Assembly: GCA_003550305.1 (NCBI GenBank)
Contig: QKYT01000003.1
Span: 281,943 to 304,237 of the forward strand
Direction: 5' to 3'
DNA length: 22,295 nucleotides
From: Glomus cerebriforme
Lineage: Eukaryota > Glomeromycota > Glomeromycetes > Glomerales > Glomeraceae
Positions within the stretch are counted from its first letter, which is position 1. Each line of letters opens with the position of its first letter. Both the position numbers and the translations under genes were made by a program. Positions 10,260 through 19,318 of the stretch are shown here, piece after piece. The notes under the pieces were generated by a model that did no database searches, was not told where the DNA came from, and was given only the letters and a program-made list of their open reading frames with translations.

Positions 10260-11490
10260 CTAAAGAAGATGTAGAACATCATCTTCTTCATTATCTAAAC
10301 TAAAAACATTATTTTTAAAATCTACGTTTTTCTTATTATTTAAAGTTAGAACAGAAATTCTATTCTTCGCAGTCTTCACATAACTATAAATTGTATTTCT
10401 ATAATGTTTTATAACATTTTTATCTCTGTTACTACTAGGCAATTCAAGACCAATACTATAAATATTCTCAACATAAACGCCTTTTTTAATATTGGCCAAA
10501 ACATTTTGTTTATGTTCAGCATATCTCTTACGTTCCAAGATCACTTCATCTACAATAGGATCAAATAAAAATATGATAAAAGTGAATATACCTTGTGAAG
10601 ATATAAATATTAATGATATAAAATCTAAAAAGTCACTACTATTTGTATAGGAATGAAATAAACTTGAAATGATTGTTGGTAAATATGCTAAGATTGGAAT
10701 TAATGAATAAAAAACTATACGAGAAATATATTTTGTAATAAGTTTGGATTGAGTTAATTGTTTGGGAAGGGAAGATAAAGTAATATTGGTGGAGTTAGAT
10801 ATGATAGATTCGTGTGGTGATATTTGGGAAGTTTTTTGAGAATTTTTGTTTAAATAGTAAAACATGAAGATTGTTGAGATTATACAATATAAGATAGTAA
10901 AAATAATCCACACATAATACGTTGTCCATTCCCAAATATGTGTACTGTGCCAATAATAATTTCGCTCATAATCGTAATTAAATCCATTAAAAGAAATAGG
11001 TAATAGACTTAAAATGATCGCAAGCGAAAATGATGTTATTAAATAATATTTTTTTAAATAAATTATATCTTTATAATTATATATAAGTATAAGTTGTATA
11101 TTAATCAATATTGATATGATTAAAAAACAAATTAATAATGTACTGAAAACATATCCCAATGATGAAAAGTAAGAAATTCCCATTGAAACATTATTAGAAT
11201 CAAATTTTAACATCTGTAAAGTACAATAAGGATTAGAAATTTTGAAAATAATTAAATAAGAAAAAAAAACAAATTACAATACTTACTTGTGATATTGAGA
11301 AAATTATTTCAGTTATGGAAATGTACATGATTAAACGAAGTGAGATTCTGTTTGAAAAATTAATTTCTTTGATTCTGAGTGTGATTATTGAAATTATCAA
11401 TATTATTGAAAATAAAATTGAAAAAGAATTAAATATATAATTTGTGATCATGTAAATATGATTTTGAGTGATAGTTTGATCTTTATCCAT
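10260..11490 (-). CDS. Seven-transmembrane receptor, fungal GPR1/Git3 or cAMP-receptor-like GPCR (2 exons, 385 aa)
   Basis: The model is complement(join(10260..11213, 11287..11490)). The 73-bp intron (gtaagt…ttacag) is phase 0 after residue 68, inside TM2. The ATG at 11213 begins exon 2 and is not the start: using it would lose TM1 and TM2. Seven hydrophobic segments lie at about 18-38, 49-69, 86-113, 124-143, 166-188, 230-252 and 263-287. A Trp/Tyr-rich loop (WHSTHIWEWTTYYVW, about 156-170) lies before TM5, a Ser/Thr-rich third cytoplasmic loop of about 40 residues (190-228) before TM6, and a roughly 98-residue basic-then-acidic tail follows. TM7 holds SSQGIF and ends in FLFDP, as in fungal Git3/GPR1 and Dictyostelium cAR-like receptors. 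The expected location is the plasma membrane, signalling to heterotrimeric G proteins; the ligand is unknown. The N-terminus is short (about 17 residues) with no signal peptide. The 7TM call is strong; the subfamily is less certain. Confidence 0.8.
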
Positions 11491-11916
11491 TGTGAATTGT
11501 GATTTTATTATTTCGTTTAGAAAAAGAATGAATGTACGAATATAATAAACTCTTCACAGGGATAAAGTATCAAACGAAATAACTCTTCTTACTTATATTT
11601 TTCGATTCATCGATTAATGAGAAAAAGGATAGGTTAATCCGTATTTAAATAAAAAAAATATATGAATATATTAATAATAGTAGATATATGTATATATATA
11701 AAGAAAGAAAATCGTAGAACTCATGCGATGTAAATCCTCCTTTCTGTTATTTTAAGATCATCCTACTCATTAATTAAAAAGAAATGAAAAAGGTATCCGT
11801 GCAAGATTAACGATTTATTTTGTTCAATGCATGTTTAAAGTTATAAACAAATAAATAAGCACAAATTTAGAAAAAAGATAAACCCGTTCTATTCCTCGTA
11901 ATCAGCAGAACGGTAG

Positions 11917-11924
11917 TGACGTCA
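11917..11924. promoter_or_regulatory. Perfect cAMP-response-element-type palindrome TGACGTCA
   Basis: The canonical eight-base CRE/ATF-CREB site occurs 427 bp upstream of the receptor start codon. It is GC-rich relative to its surroundings, and chance occurrence in such DNA is low. Binding by a bZIP factor is known for this word in fungi in general; its use here is inference. Confidence 0.4.
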
Positions 11925-13338
11925 TGAGTTATACCTGTAATTCCCGATTTACCTTTTAAGGGAAAGTGTTTTATATTTATCCGATCCGAAGGGAGATTAC
12001 CCGAAATTAAATTTATATTAACTTGCAGATTAGCGATGTATATATAGAATTTGTAATTTCCGGGCTAGATTAATTTATAATTATATTTTATGTATAAGGA
12101 CAATCAATAAATTAGAGTGTGAATAAATTTATAGGATCAAATTTTCACATCTGTTCACGATAATTTAAAAAATGAACAACGGAAATAAAAAAATTTCTTT
12201 AACAAATTTCATAATTAAATGCTCCTCTAAACTTTAATATAAAATTTATAATTATGCACATTCTACGATATTCTCTAAATTGAATTATTTTGCGCGCTTC
12301 GCTACATAAAGAAGATTTAATAATATTTTTTTATTTTTTTTCATTTTGATTAAAAGAAATTAAATCTGCTATCCTGGTTGGAAACATCTCCGCATACGTT
12401 CGGTACGGCTTGTAATGGAAAGTTCAAATATGAAGGTAACATTATCTTCTTTTATATTAAAAAAATTTCGACAATCAGGGTAAATTTTGATAACATCCCA
12501 ATCGTACAGTATATTCTAAAATAACTTACGAATTGATTTGATTGGTTTTTTTTTTGTGTTAATCCGATGGTTTATTTCTTTTCCACTAAACCGAAAATAT
12601 TTAACGAAGATTGGGTCGTCCCGATTCACGGGATCTTTCTTATTGTGCCAGTCAATACTCCGGCCAGCAATAATTATTGCTTTGTCGTATTTTGACGTAT
12701 TTGAATAAATAAAAATAACATTATACTATTCAAATTTTCAATATAATTACTATAATAATAATTATTTTATGTCTTTTGAATTGACTATAAATCTAGTAAT
12801 GATTTACTAACCGTATATCAAGGGTCAATCCAGTTATACTATATATATATATTGTATGAACTTGAATAACTTTCTAATTAGAATTATAATGGTAAAAGTG
12901 AACAACATTATTTCATTTTATGATTTCCCTTTTTTTTTTTCTAAAATATTTGATGATTTCGAAGTTCTTTATAATACAGTAATTTAGTTTCTGTTACCTC
13001 AATTGACATAAAAACAATTCATTTAGTTGATCTATTCATTCTATTATTCAAAAAGTACACAAATCTGTAAAATAAATTAGAATTTTTGCATTAATTCGTT
13101 CGCTAGAAACTGCACCATTTTGAGTCTTTTAAAGAATTCCCCTTGGTGCACAATACAGGAGTCAATTTTGATTTGTATTATATTTTTTTTATAGAACTTC
13201 TCATTAATTGATTAGGTTAAAATTTATTGCCTCAAAAATAAAAGTTCTTAAAAATCATGGTAAATTTTTCTCCGATCAGAATTAAAATGACGATTGATTA
13301 TTATGTTTCTTTTTACTAGTACTTGCTTTAAGTTATCA

Positions 13339-13393
13339 ATCTTGATAGGTCAGGGCTCAGGGGTATAATTAGATACCGCAACCCTATCAAGAT
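13339..13393. repeat. 11-bp perfect inverted repeat with 33-base loop
   Basis: atcttgatagg (13339-13349) and cctatcaagat (13383-13393) pair perfectly. The loop includes cagggctcagggg, unusually GC-rich for the window. There is no target duplication or tRNA cloverleaf. It could be a small element relic or a structured 3' region; it lies 211 bp beyond the tectonin stop codon. Confidence 0.55.
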
Positions 13394-13603
13394 CAATTTG
13401 CGTTGCTGTCTTAACAAGGGAATCATAGCACATCTTAATTGTAAATATCACTCTTTCAAATTTTTTTTTTCACTTTATAGATAAAATACCTTATTAAATT
13501 AAAAAAAAAGATATGGCTGGTTTATTTATTAATATAATTTATACTTGAATGAATAAACAAAATTAAATTATTATTATTTTTTTTTTTAAAAAAAACAGAT
13601 TAA

Positions 13604-14565
13604 TCATTCATCATTAGTTAAATACCAAATTTCGTCATTTTCATTAATTCCCCAAATATTACCTTCGGGGCTAATTGAAACATATTTAAGTAAACCACCT
13701 TCAACAATTCTCCAATCACCATTTTCCCATAAAAATATTTCATTTTTATCATTTACTCCTACAACATGATGAACTGAGGCAACTTTAATTTGTTTAAGGC
13801 TTCCATCGACTGAGATCCTAAAAAAAAAATAAAAGAGCAATTATTATCTTTTTTTTAAAAAAAAACAAAAATAAAATAAATATAACTTTTTTTACCAGTT
13901 TTCTCCATCCCATCTAAAAATTTTATGGTTTGCGTTTACACCCCAACAAGTTCCATCTGCTGCAACAGAAACTTGAGAAAGATTACCGGGAACTTTTAAA
14001 AGTGTATATTAAAAGAAAAAAAAATCCATTTAATCCATTTAAAAATTATACAATGGAATGTAATTAATTATTAGTTTATAATAAATTACCTTGAACCCAA
14101 ATGTTATCTCTCCTATAAAAAACTTCATCTTTTGAATTAACTCCCCATACATGATTTTCATCACCAACAGAAACTTGTTTTAAGAATCCATCAACTTTCA
14201 TCCTATAAAAGTAATTAATATGAGTTAATTTTTCAAGTGAAAAAAAAATTATAAATTTATACTTACCACTCACCATCGATTCCGCCAACTAATCTGTAAA
14301 TTTTATAATCTTTAGTGGTACACCAAACACTAAAATCAGCACCAACAGCAATATTTGAAACCATAACTCCTTTTGCATGAAGCCAAGATTTAACATTCCA
14401 TTTAAAAACCTAAATAATTTATAATTAAAGAATTAGTAAATTTTGAAAATCTTTACGGTTTAAATTTTTTTTATTAATTACTTGATTATCATCAACCCCC
14501 CATAATTCATAGTCAGGACCGATATCAAGTTGTTGCAGGTATCCGTCAATTTGTTTCCAGCTCAT
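13604..14565 (-). CDS. Tectonin-type lectin with six beta-propeller repeats (5 exons, 216 aa)
   Basis: The model is complement(join(13604..13817, 13896..13992, 14090..14202, 14267..14409, 14482..14565)), 651 nt in frame with TGA. The protein is six tandem repeats of about 35 residues, beginning near residues 1, 37, 76, 110, 145 and 180. Each follows the pattern W-x-x-(V/I)-x-G-x-L-x-x-(V/I)-x-(V/I)-(G/A/S)… then (V/I)-W-G-(V/I)-(N/D)-x-x-(D/N)-x-(I/V)-(F/W). Examples are GFLKQVSVGDENHVWGVNSK, GNLSQVSVAADGTCWGVNAN and YVSISPEGNIWGINEND. Six repeats in about 216 residues match a complete six-bladed propeller like fungal tectonin 2 of Laccaria, a lectin family that binds O-methylated glycans. 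There is no signal peptide, so a cytosolic or unconventionally secreted lectin is expected. Exon 4 uses the acceptor ttaaaag before TTCCCGG, the only one that keeps repeat 4 intact. Repeat 5 has V in place of the usual Trp (HHVVGVND). Confidence 0.88.
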
Positions 14566-14775
14566 TTTTTTTTTTTACAAAGAAATAATAATTAAAAAAA
14601 AATATATTTAATAATCGTTTTTAATATATACATTTAATTAAATTGTTATCTACATTAAGTGATGGCGCATTTTTGTTACACGTTACAAAAAAAAGCAGAC
14701 ATTTACTCTATATGATCAATGTACCGTCGTACCATGGTCATTTGACAAATAGCTGCATATAACAAATTATAAAAT
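14566..14775. promoter_or_regulatory. 210-bp divergent promoter shared by tectonin and coiled-coil genes
   Basis: The two start codons (14565 minus, 14776 plus) point away from each other with only 210 bp between them, so core promoters and both 5' leaders must share this space. TATA-like AT runs occur (about 14599-14632), and a less AT-rich word, gtaccgtcgtaccatggtca, lies at about 14720-14739. Assignment of any factor site is not possible by eye. Confidence 0.5.
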
Positions 14776-15742
14776 ATGGTTAATTTCAAAATTTTTAATA
14801 ATTCGGGCCAATTAGTTCCGGCCAAAATTACAAATCACGTGGTCGAAATTATTTGTTCCGATACTGGGGGAGCCATATTAGCGGAATTCATTATGTCAGA
14901 TAAGGATTGCGTGATAAATCGGGAAAAGAGAGAATTAAAATTTGCGCCATTGATACGATTATGTTTTTGCGATGAATGTTATTGTAGTACCTATTGTTGT
15001 TACAAAACGACGATATCACTGCTATATAAATGGGAAACTTTTATATTCAATCAATTTAGTTTTGTAAAGTTCGTTCAGTAAGTATTGTTATTCTAACTAC
15101 TACAAGTTGAGACAAGTTAAACGCATTTTTTTTAAACAGATATTCCAAGATGGGCAATAGTGCAAGTAAAGTTTTTGAAGATGCAAAACGTAAAATGGAA
15201 CTCGAATACGAAGCTCGTAAGCGAGAAACTGAACTCCGTGCCGAAGAATTGAAGATTAATTATGAATTAGAAACTAGGAAAGCCGATATGGAACATCAAC
15301 ACAAGATTGCTGAATTAATGGCACAAATGAAACAAACAAAATTACAAGCTGGGAAAGAACTTTTGATCTCCTATATGGAAATGATGAAGTTAATCATCCA
15401 ACAGAATGGCACCACTTTTCAGGCCGCCCTTCCACTTTTACAACAACTTGGTAATGACAAATTATCCGACTCAATGAAAGAGGCTACCGAAAATGCTATT
15501 AAAAAAATTTATAATGTACTACTTTATTTATATTATTTTTGCTATTTCTTAAGTTACTTCGCCATATTAACAATGTATTGTTTTAGAGTTATATGTCTAC
15601 TGAAGACCTTCTGGAATACTCAAAAAACCAAATTAAAGAACTTCAGCTTAAGCAAGATAATGATTTTGAACGATTATTAAACTTCGCAGTTGATCAGAAG
15701 GTTATCACGCCAAAAAATAAACTTTATCTTCTAGAAGATTGA
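14776..15742 (+). CDS. Coiled-coil protein with Cys-rich N-terminus or N-myristoylated short form (2-3 exons, 277 or 173 aa)
   Basis: The long model is join(14776..15077, 15140..15515, 15587..15742), 834 nt and 277 residues, with GT-AG introns of 62 and 71 bp. The first splice reads CA|A and leads through YSK into MGNSASK in frame. The short model starts at 15150 (aag ATGG, A at -3 and G at +4) and gives 173 residues with MGNSASK, a good N-myristoylation signal (Gly2, Ser6). Residues 8-72 of the short form are a highly charged E/K/R-rich coiled coil, followed by helical segments (MEMMKLIIQQ, AALPLLQQL). The C-terminus is DFERLLNFAVDQ…LYLLED, then TGA. The N-terminal 100 residues of the long form have FNNSGQLVPAKITN and a cluster of six cysteines at 63-75. 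I do not recognise the family. Membrane tethering via myristate is inferred for the short form. If the long form is used, the motif is buried. Divergent to the tectonin gene. Confidence 0.65.
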
Positions 15743-15936
15743 AAACGCATGTCCACTAATTCTATGCAAATTTATTGTGCCCCATTACTGCGTAAATGGA
15801 CGCGTGTCCAGATTTTTCAACTTTGAGTAATAATAAAGTATTATATTGGACTTTTTTTAAACGTATATACGCGGTGCATTATGAGTAAATTAAATTGTGT
15901 ATGCTAACAACGATATGTAAATCAATTTTTGCTTGA

Positions 15937-16690
15937 CAAAACTATGAATCATCCATATTTGCTATTGTGTTTAAATTTTGCACTCGTTGATTATTCAGGA
16001 AATTCAATAATATAATAAATTTGGAATTAAAGATACAAAAATATTTTAAATATTTTGGTTAATTCTATCTCGATCTTTCTTATCCGATCTTGCTCGATAA
16101 ACCATTTAATAACTTCAATTTGTAAAGTATTTCAACCGCAAATATATCGTTTTTGATTCGTGTAACCATAGCGTCACCGCATAAAACATCACGCCCCATT
16201 TATAGCAGTACTGTATAATGTTTATTTATATTATGCATTGGCGTGACGAATAGTTGAGGCGAATCAAAAAATGATATATTTGCATTTCAACCTTTTATAT
16301 TACTAAATTTAGCTTCATTTGCATTATCATTATCCATGTTGTAGCCCAAACTGAACGTAACCATTGTGAAAGTAAGATACAGACCGAATGAGTTAATATT
16401 TATTATAAAAAAACATTTCTCCGAATAATTCCTCAAAAAAAATATTTTTATCATATGATAGGCATGAAATGAAATGATTTTTTGATTTTAAAATATTCTA
16501 TAAATAGTTTTTCTGGTTTAAAAAGATTATAAATCAAAAGAATTTGGTAATTTAAAGTCAAATACTATCACGTGAAATACGTACAGTACAAAATACATAC
16601 TGCAAATGCATTATAAAAATGGCTGATAATTTAGGCCGGTCACCATCTTACACCCGGACACACATGCAATGGAATAATTTCTCAACAATT
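15937..16690 (-). repeat. Dispersed repeat, copy B (inverted relative to copy A)
   Basis: The reverse complement matches 9360-9991 with the same anchors in the same order (see copy A), interrupted by a 146-bp MITE at 16138-16283. Copy B also differs by scattered small indels, for example around 16300-16370 and 16440-16560. It starts about 195 bp beyond the stop of the coiled-coil gene. Together with copy A it makes an inverted pair about 5.9 kb apart, enclosing three genes. Boundaries are accurate to about 30 bp. Confidence 0.8.
16138..16283. mobile_element. 146-bp MITE nested in repeat copy B, 9-bp target duplication
   Basis: The left end gcaaatatatcgtttttgat and the reverse-complemented right end gcaaatatatcattttttga give terminal inverted repeats of about 25-40 bp, continuing through gattcg and a shared cgtcac. 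atttcaacc flanks both ends directly (16129-16137 and 16284-16292). Copy A of the host repeat has one atttcaacc (as ggttgaaat) and no insert. A 9-bp duplication fits Mutator-like elements. The element has no coding capacity. It is GC-richer than its surroundings. Confidence 0.9.
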
Positions 16691-17098
16691 GAAAAATTTT
16701 AGATTTATTTTAATAACCCTCATTCTCCTATTTTTTATTTTTACAAAAAAAAAAAATTATACCTATAATTTAGGCTAAAATTAGTTAAATTTTAACTAAA
16801 ATTTTAAAGCTTTAAATAATATTTTAAAACTAATATAAAAAATATATAATTTAATTAAGTAAATATTAGGCTGGTACAGGAGAATATACATATCCTAGTC
16901 ACATGTTTTATAAATTATCACGTGAATTAGATTAATAAATTTTAAAAACTTTTTTTTTTTTTACTTTTTTGATTATTAATATCCTTTTACATTGAATTTC
17001 ATGTTCATTAATATTCTTTCCTTTAAACTCTCAAATGTAAGTTGCTATAAAGGAATTTTGTTTAGTATTTTTGCTTTTTATTGACAATACTTATTTAG

Positions 17099-18146
17099 AT
17101 GAATGATATTCAGAATTATTCTCATATCAAAAATGATGTAAATGAAGCCAGTGATAGTGATGACGAACCTGATGATAGTGCCTTAAAAGACATATACATT
17201 GGACAGACATTTACAACATTTGAAGTTCTTGAAATATGTTTAAAATAATATGCAGAAAAAACAGTTTTTGAAATAAGAATAGTAAGATGTGAAAAAGAAG
17301 ATGGTAGTTGGGCCAGAAAATCATATAAATGCCATCATGAAAATAAATATGAACTTAAGAAAAAAGTAGATTTTACACAAAACTGAAACCAAGAATCAGC
17401 TCGTATTGAATATAAATTTCTTGTAAATGCAGCATATTGTAAACATGCAAATTTAATGTTTATTAACAAATTGTTAGTAAAATTAGTTCCTTCTTGCTAG
17501 TACTCTGAAAATGATCTTACAATGGCAGATGAAGTTTTTGAAAAATCAATTAAAATAAAGAAAATAAACTGGAATTTTTTTTATAATAAATACTTTTTGT
17601 GATCAAAATGTTTATAGTGATTCTATTAAATATTTGGATTCAAAAAAAAAACAGTATAGTCATGACCTTGAGCTTTGTAAAAAAGCTTTAAATATGATAA
17701 TTAAAAATAAGTCTTGTTAGGCTTTTGAAGAGCTTTTAAAACAGTTTATTGAAATACAAATGAATATTCAAAATGATATGTTTTTTGATAAAGCTGAAAT
17801 CTTTAGTATTGAAAATCTACTTTAATATAAAGAAAAGGTAAGACCTTCTAATAAAAGGTATCTGTCATCTTTTAAAAATAATTCAAGTAATAAAAGCAAT
17901 GATGTTTAAGAAGAAATTTCAAATATGAAGAAAAAAAAAAATAAAAGATAGTGTTCTATTTGCAAATCATAGTATCATAATTCATGAAATTGTTCTGAAA
18001 AGTACATAATAGTAAATATTGAGTATGATAAAGAAAATATTTAAGAAAGAATAAATGAAAATAACTCAAATTACTACTGTAATTTAAGCCAGCCTACCAG
18101 TTTAAATTACAGTAGTAATTTGAGTTCAGCTTTCTTTGGTCACTAA
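17099..18146 (+). pseudogene. Decayed MULE transposase: FAR1-like N-terminus and CCHC zinc knuckle
   Basis: Opens with ATG at 17099 and an acidic leader (ASDSDDEPDDS). A FAR1-type DNA-binding pattern follows: GQTFTTFEVLEICLK, a stop, YAEKTVFEIRIVRCEKEDG, then KSYKCHHENKYE. Further protein-like stretches are broken by many TAA/TAG/TGA codons and a frame change (the ATG and the zinc-knuckle region lie in different frames). Near 17952-17993 a perfect C-x2-C-x4-H-x4-C zinc knuckle is readable through three stops, typical of MULE C-termini. The last open stretch ends at the TAA at 18144-18146. The DDE catalytic core and SWIM motif are absent. The protein cannot be made. Many stops are one C-to-T change from CAA, CAG or CGA. 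Confidence 0.75.
18063..18126. repeat. 25-bp perfect inverted repeat with 14-base loop inside the MULE
   Basis: The arms are 18063-18087 and 18102-18126, complementary without a mismatch (aactcaaattactactgtaa at the outer left). The loop is 18088-18101 (gccagcctaccag plus one base). Both arms read in frame with the C-terminal transposase relic, so the hairpin was part of the coding end or arose by local inverted duplication. It is far better preserved than the surrounding decayed sequence. Confidence 0.9.
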
Positions 18147-18341
18147 AAATATAAAAAGACAAATATTCTATTAGCAAATATTATCAAAGCATTGATTTTA
18201 AAACTTTAAGTATTGCAATTTCTTATTATATAATGCAAAATTTGTATTTAATAAATTTTATTAAAATTGTATTTTATATTAAATTTACATAATCCAAAAA
18301 TCATGTGAAGGGTAGATAGGATATGTATATCCTTCCGTATC

Positions 18342-18849
18342 AAGAAAATTTTTTTTTAATTATATTGATGTAATTGCTTTACATTAATCATAATATTGTA
18401 TAATTTAATCAAAGTATAAGAAATTAAAAAAGTCACGAAAAATACAATTCTTTGATTAATAATATTATTATAATTTATTTTTTTTTTATCAAAATTATAA
18501 TGCAAAAAAAAAGTCATTAAAAATTGATATTATAAACAAATTTATTAAAAAAAAAAATAAAAAATATTAAAATATAGAATTAATTTACCTGTGATTTTTG
18601 AATTTAATTATCTCAAGTGATTTTAATAATAAAAATTTTAATTTCACCCCCAGGTGATTTTAATTTTGTATTACATTTTAGTACAAATATAATATGTAAA
18701 CATCATGTTTATTTTTTTATTTTAATATTTTTTTGAACTGGATTTTAGTTTTATACTTTAAAATGATAAGTAATTTGTTCTTTATTTTTTTTTATTTAAG
18801 AATAATTACTAAAACTTTTCTATTATTTTTTTTGTATATATTTTAGCAT
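18342..18849. other. AT-rich gene-free stretch
   Basis: Mostly A/T homopolymer-rich DNA. Three copies of a short word, (t/a/g)gtgattttnaat, occur at about 18592, 18617 and 18653, the last two with caagtg/caggtg variants. No gene is seen. Confidence 0.45.
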
Positions 18850-19318
18850 TAGAAAACTTTTAAAATGAAATAATAATTTTTAGATTTTCTATTTTTGACT
18901 TCAGAGTATAATTTCAATACTTTGGTAATAAGTAAAGAGTCTCTTTGAGATTTAAACAAAATCATTTGGCAGTTTGAACCTACTTAAATATAAAATTTTT
19001 ATAAATATAGGTTAAATATTGAGGAAGTTACTAATATTTTTCATAGCTATACTAATTTTTAAATTTCTGTTTTTAAATTCAGAATGTATTTTTAATACTT
19101 TGATAATAAGTTAAGAATCTCTTTGAGATTAGGCAAAATTGTTCAACAGATTTGAATCTACTTATATACAAATATTTATAAGTCTATCTCAAATATTAAT
19201 AGAGTTACATATACTTTTTATAACTGTAATAATTTTCAAATTTTTATTTTTAACTTTAAAATGTAATTTTAATACTTTAGTATTAAGTAAAATACTTCTT
19301 TAAGATTAAGAAAAGTGT
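18850..19318. repeat. Degenerate tandem repeat, period about 177 bp, about 2.5 copies
   Basis: The blocks starting ttttgacttcagagtataat at 18893, ttttaaattcagaatgtatt at 19071 and ttttaactttaaaatgtaat at 19248 align over 60-70 bases or more. Each continues with (c/t)aatactttgg/gataataagt, then ctctttgagatt or cttctttaagatt. The spacings are 178 and 177 bases. Between the anchors, the segments gaacctacttaaata and gaatctacttatata also correspond. Divergence between copies is roughly a quarter by eye, so the array is old. No coding potential is seen. Confidence 0.75.

Larger units (their letters stand above)
11491..13603. other. 2.1-kb gene-free stretch between receptor and lectin genes
   Basis: No coding frame is visible on either strand, despite less AT-rich islands around 11880-12010, 12360-12430 and 12590-12680. 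The left part is the 5' flank of the receptor gene and includes a perfect TGACGTCA at 11917-11924. The right part is the 3' flank of the tectonin gene and includes an 11-bp inverted repeat at 13339-13393. No tRNA-like A/B box pair was found. Confidence 0.5.
16873..18341 (+). mobile_element. Internally deleted Mutator-like element (MULE) with terminal inverted repeats
   Basis: The left end ggtacaggagaatatacata (then tccta) and the reverse complement of the right end gatacggaaggatatacata (then tccta) form imperfect inverted termini with an identical core of 14 bases (atatacatatccta). Both termini then run into ttcacatg/gtcacatg. Between them is a transposase relic with an N-terminal FAR1-like and a C-terminal zinc-knuckle segment, but no room for a catalytic domain: the element is about 1.47 kb, where autonomous MULEs are normally more than about 2.5 kb. 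The target duplication could not be settled (aagtaaata versus aagaaaatt is a weak 7/9 candidate). The exact first and last base are uncertain by a few positions. Confidence 0.75.

Noticed and set aside
10260..11213. Single-exon 317-residue protein starting at 11213
   Set aside because: This start follows a perfect splice acceptor and would leave five TM helices; joining the upstream exon gives a regular seven-TM receptor.
13339..13393. tRNA or small RNA gene at the GC-richer hairpin
   Set aside because: No cloverleaf, no B-box and no acceptor stem of tRNA length; only one 11-bp stem.
14076..14288. Independent 70-codon minus-strand gene
   Set aside because: Reads through an intron of the tectonin gene; exon 3 within it joins neighbours in phase and yields a perfect repeat.
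18960..18985. tRNA B-box-like ggttcaaactg on the minus strand
   Set aside because: Lies in the degenerate 177-bp tandem repeat with no matching A-box or stems.
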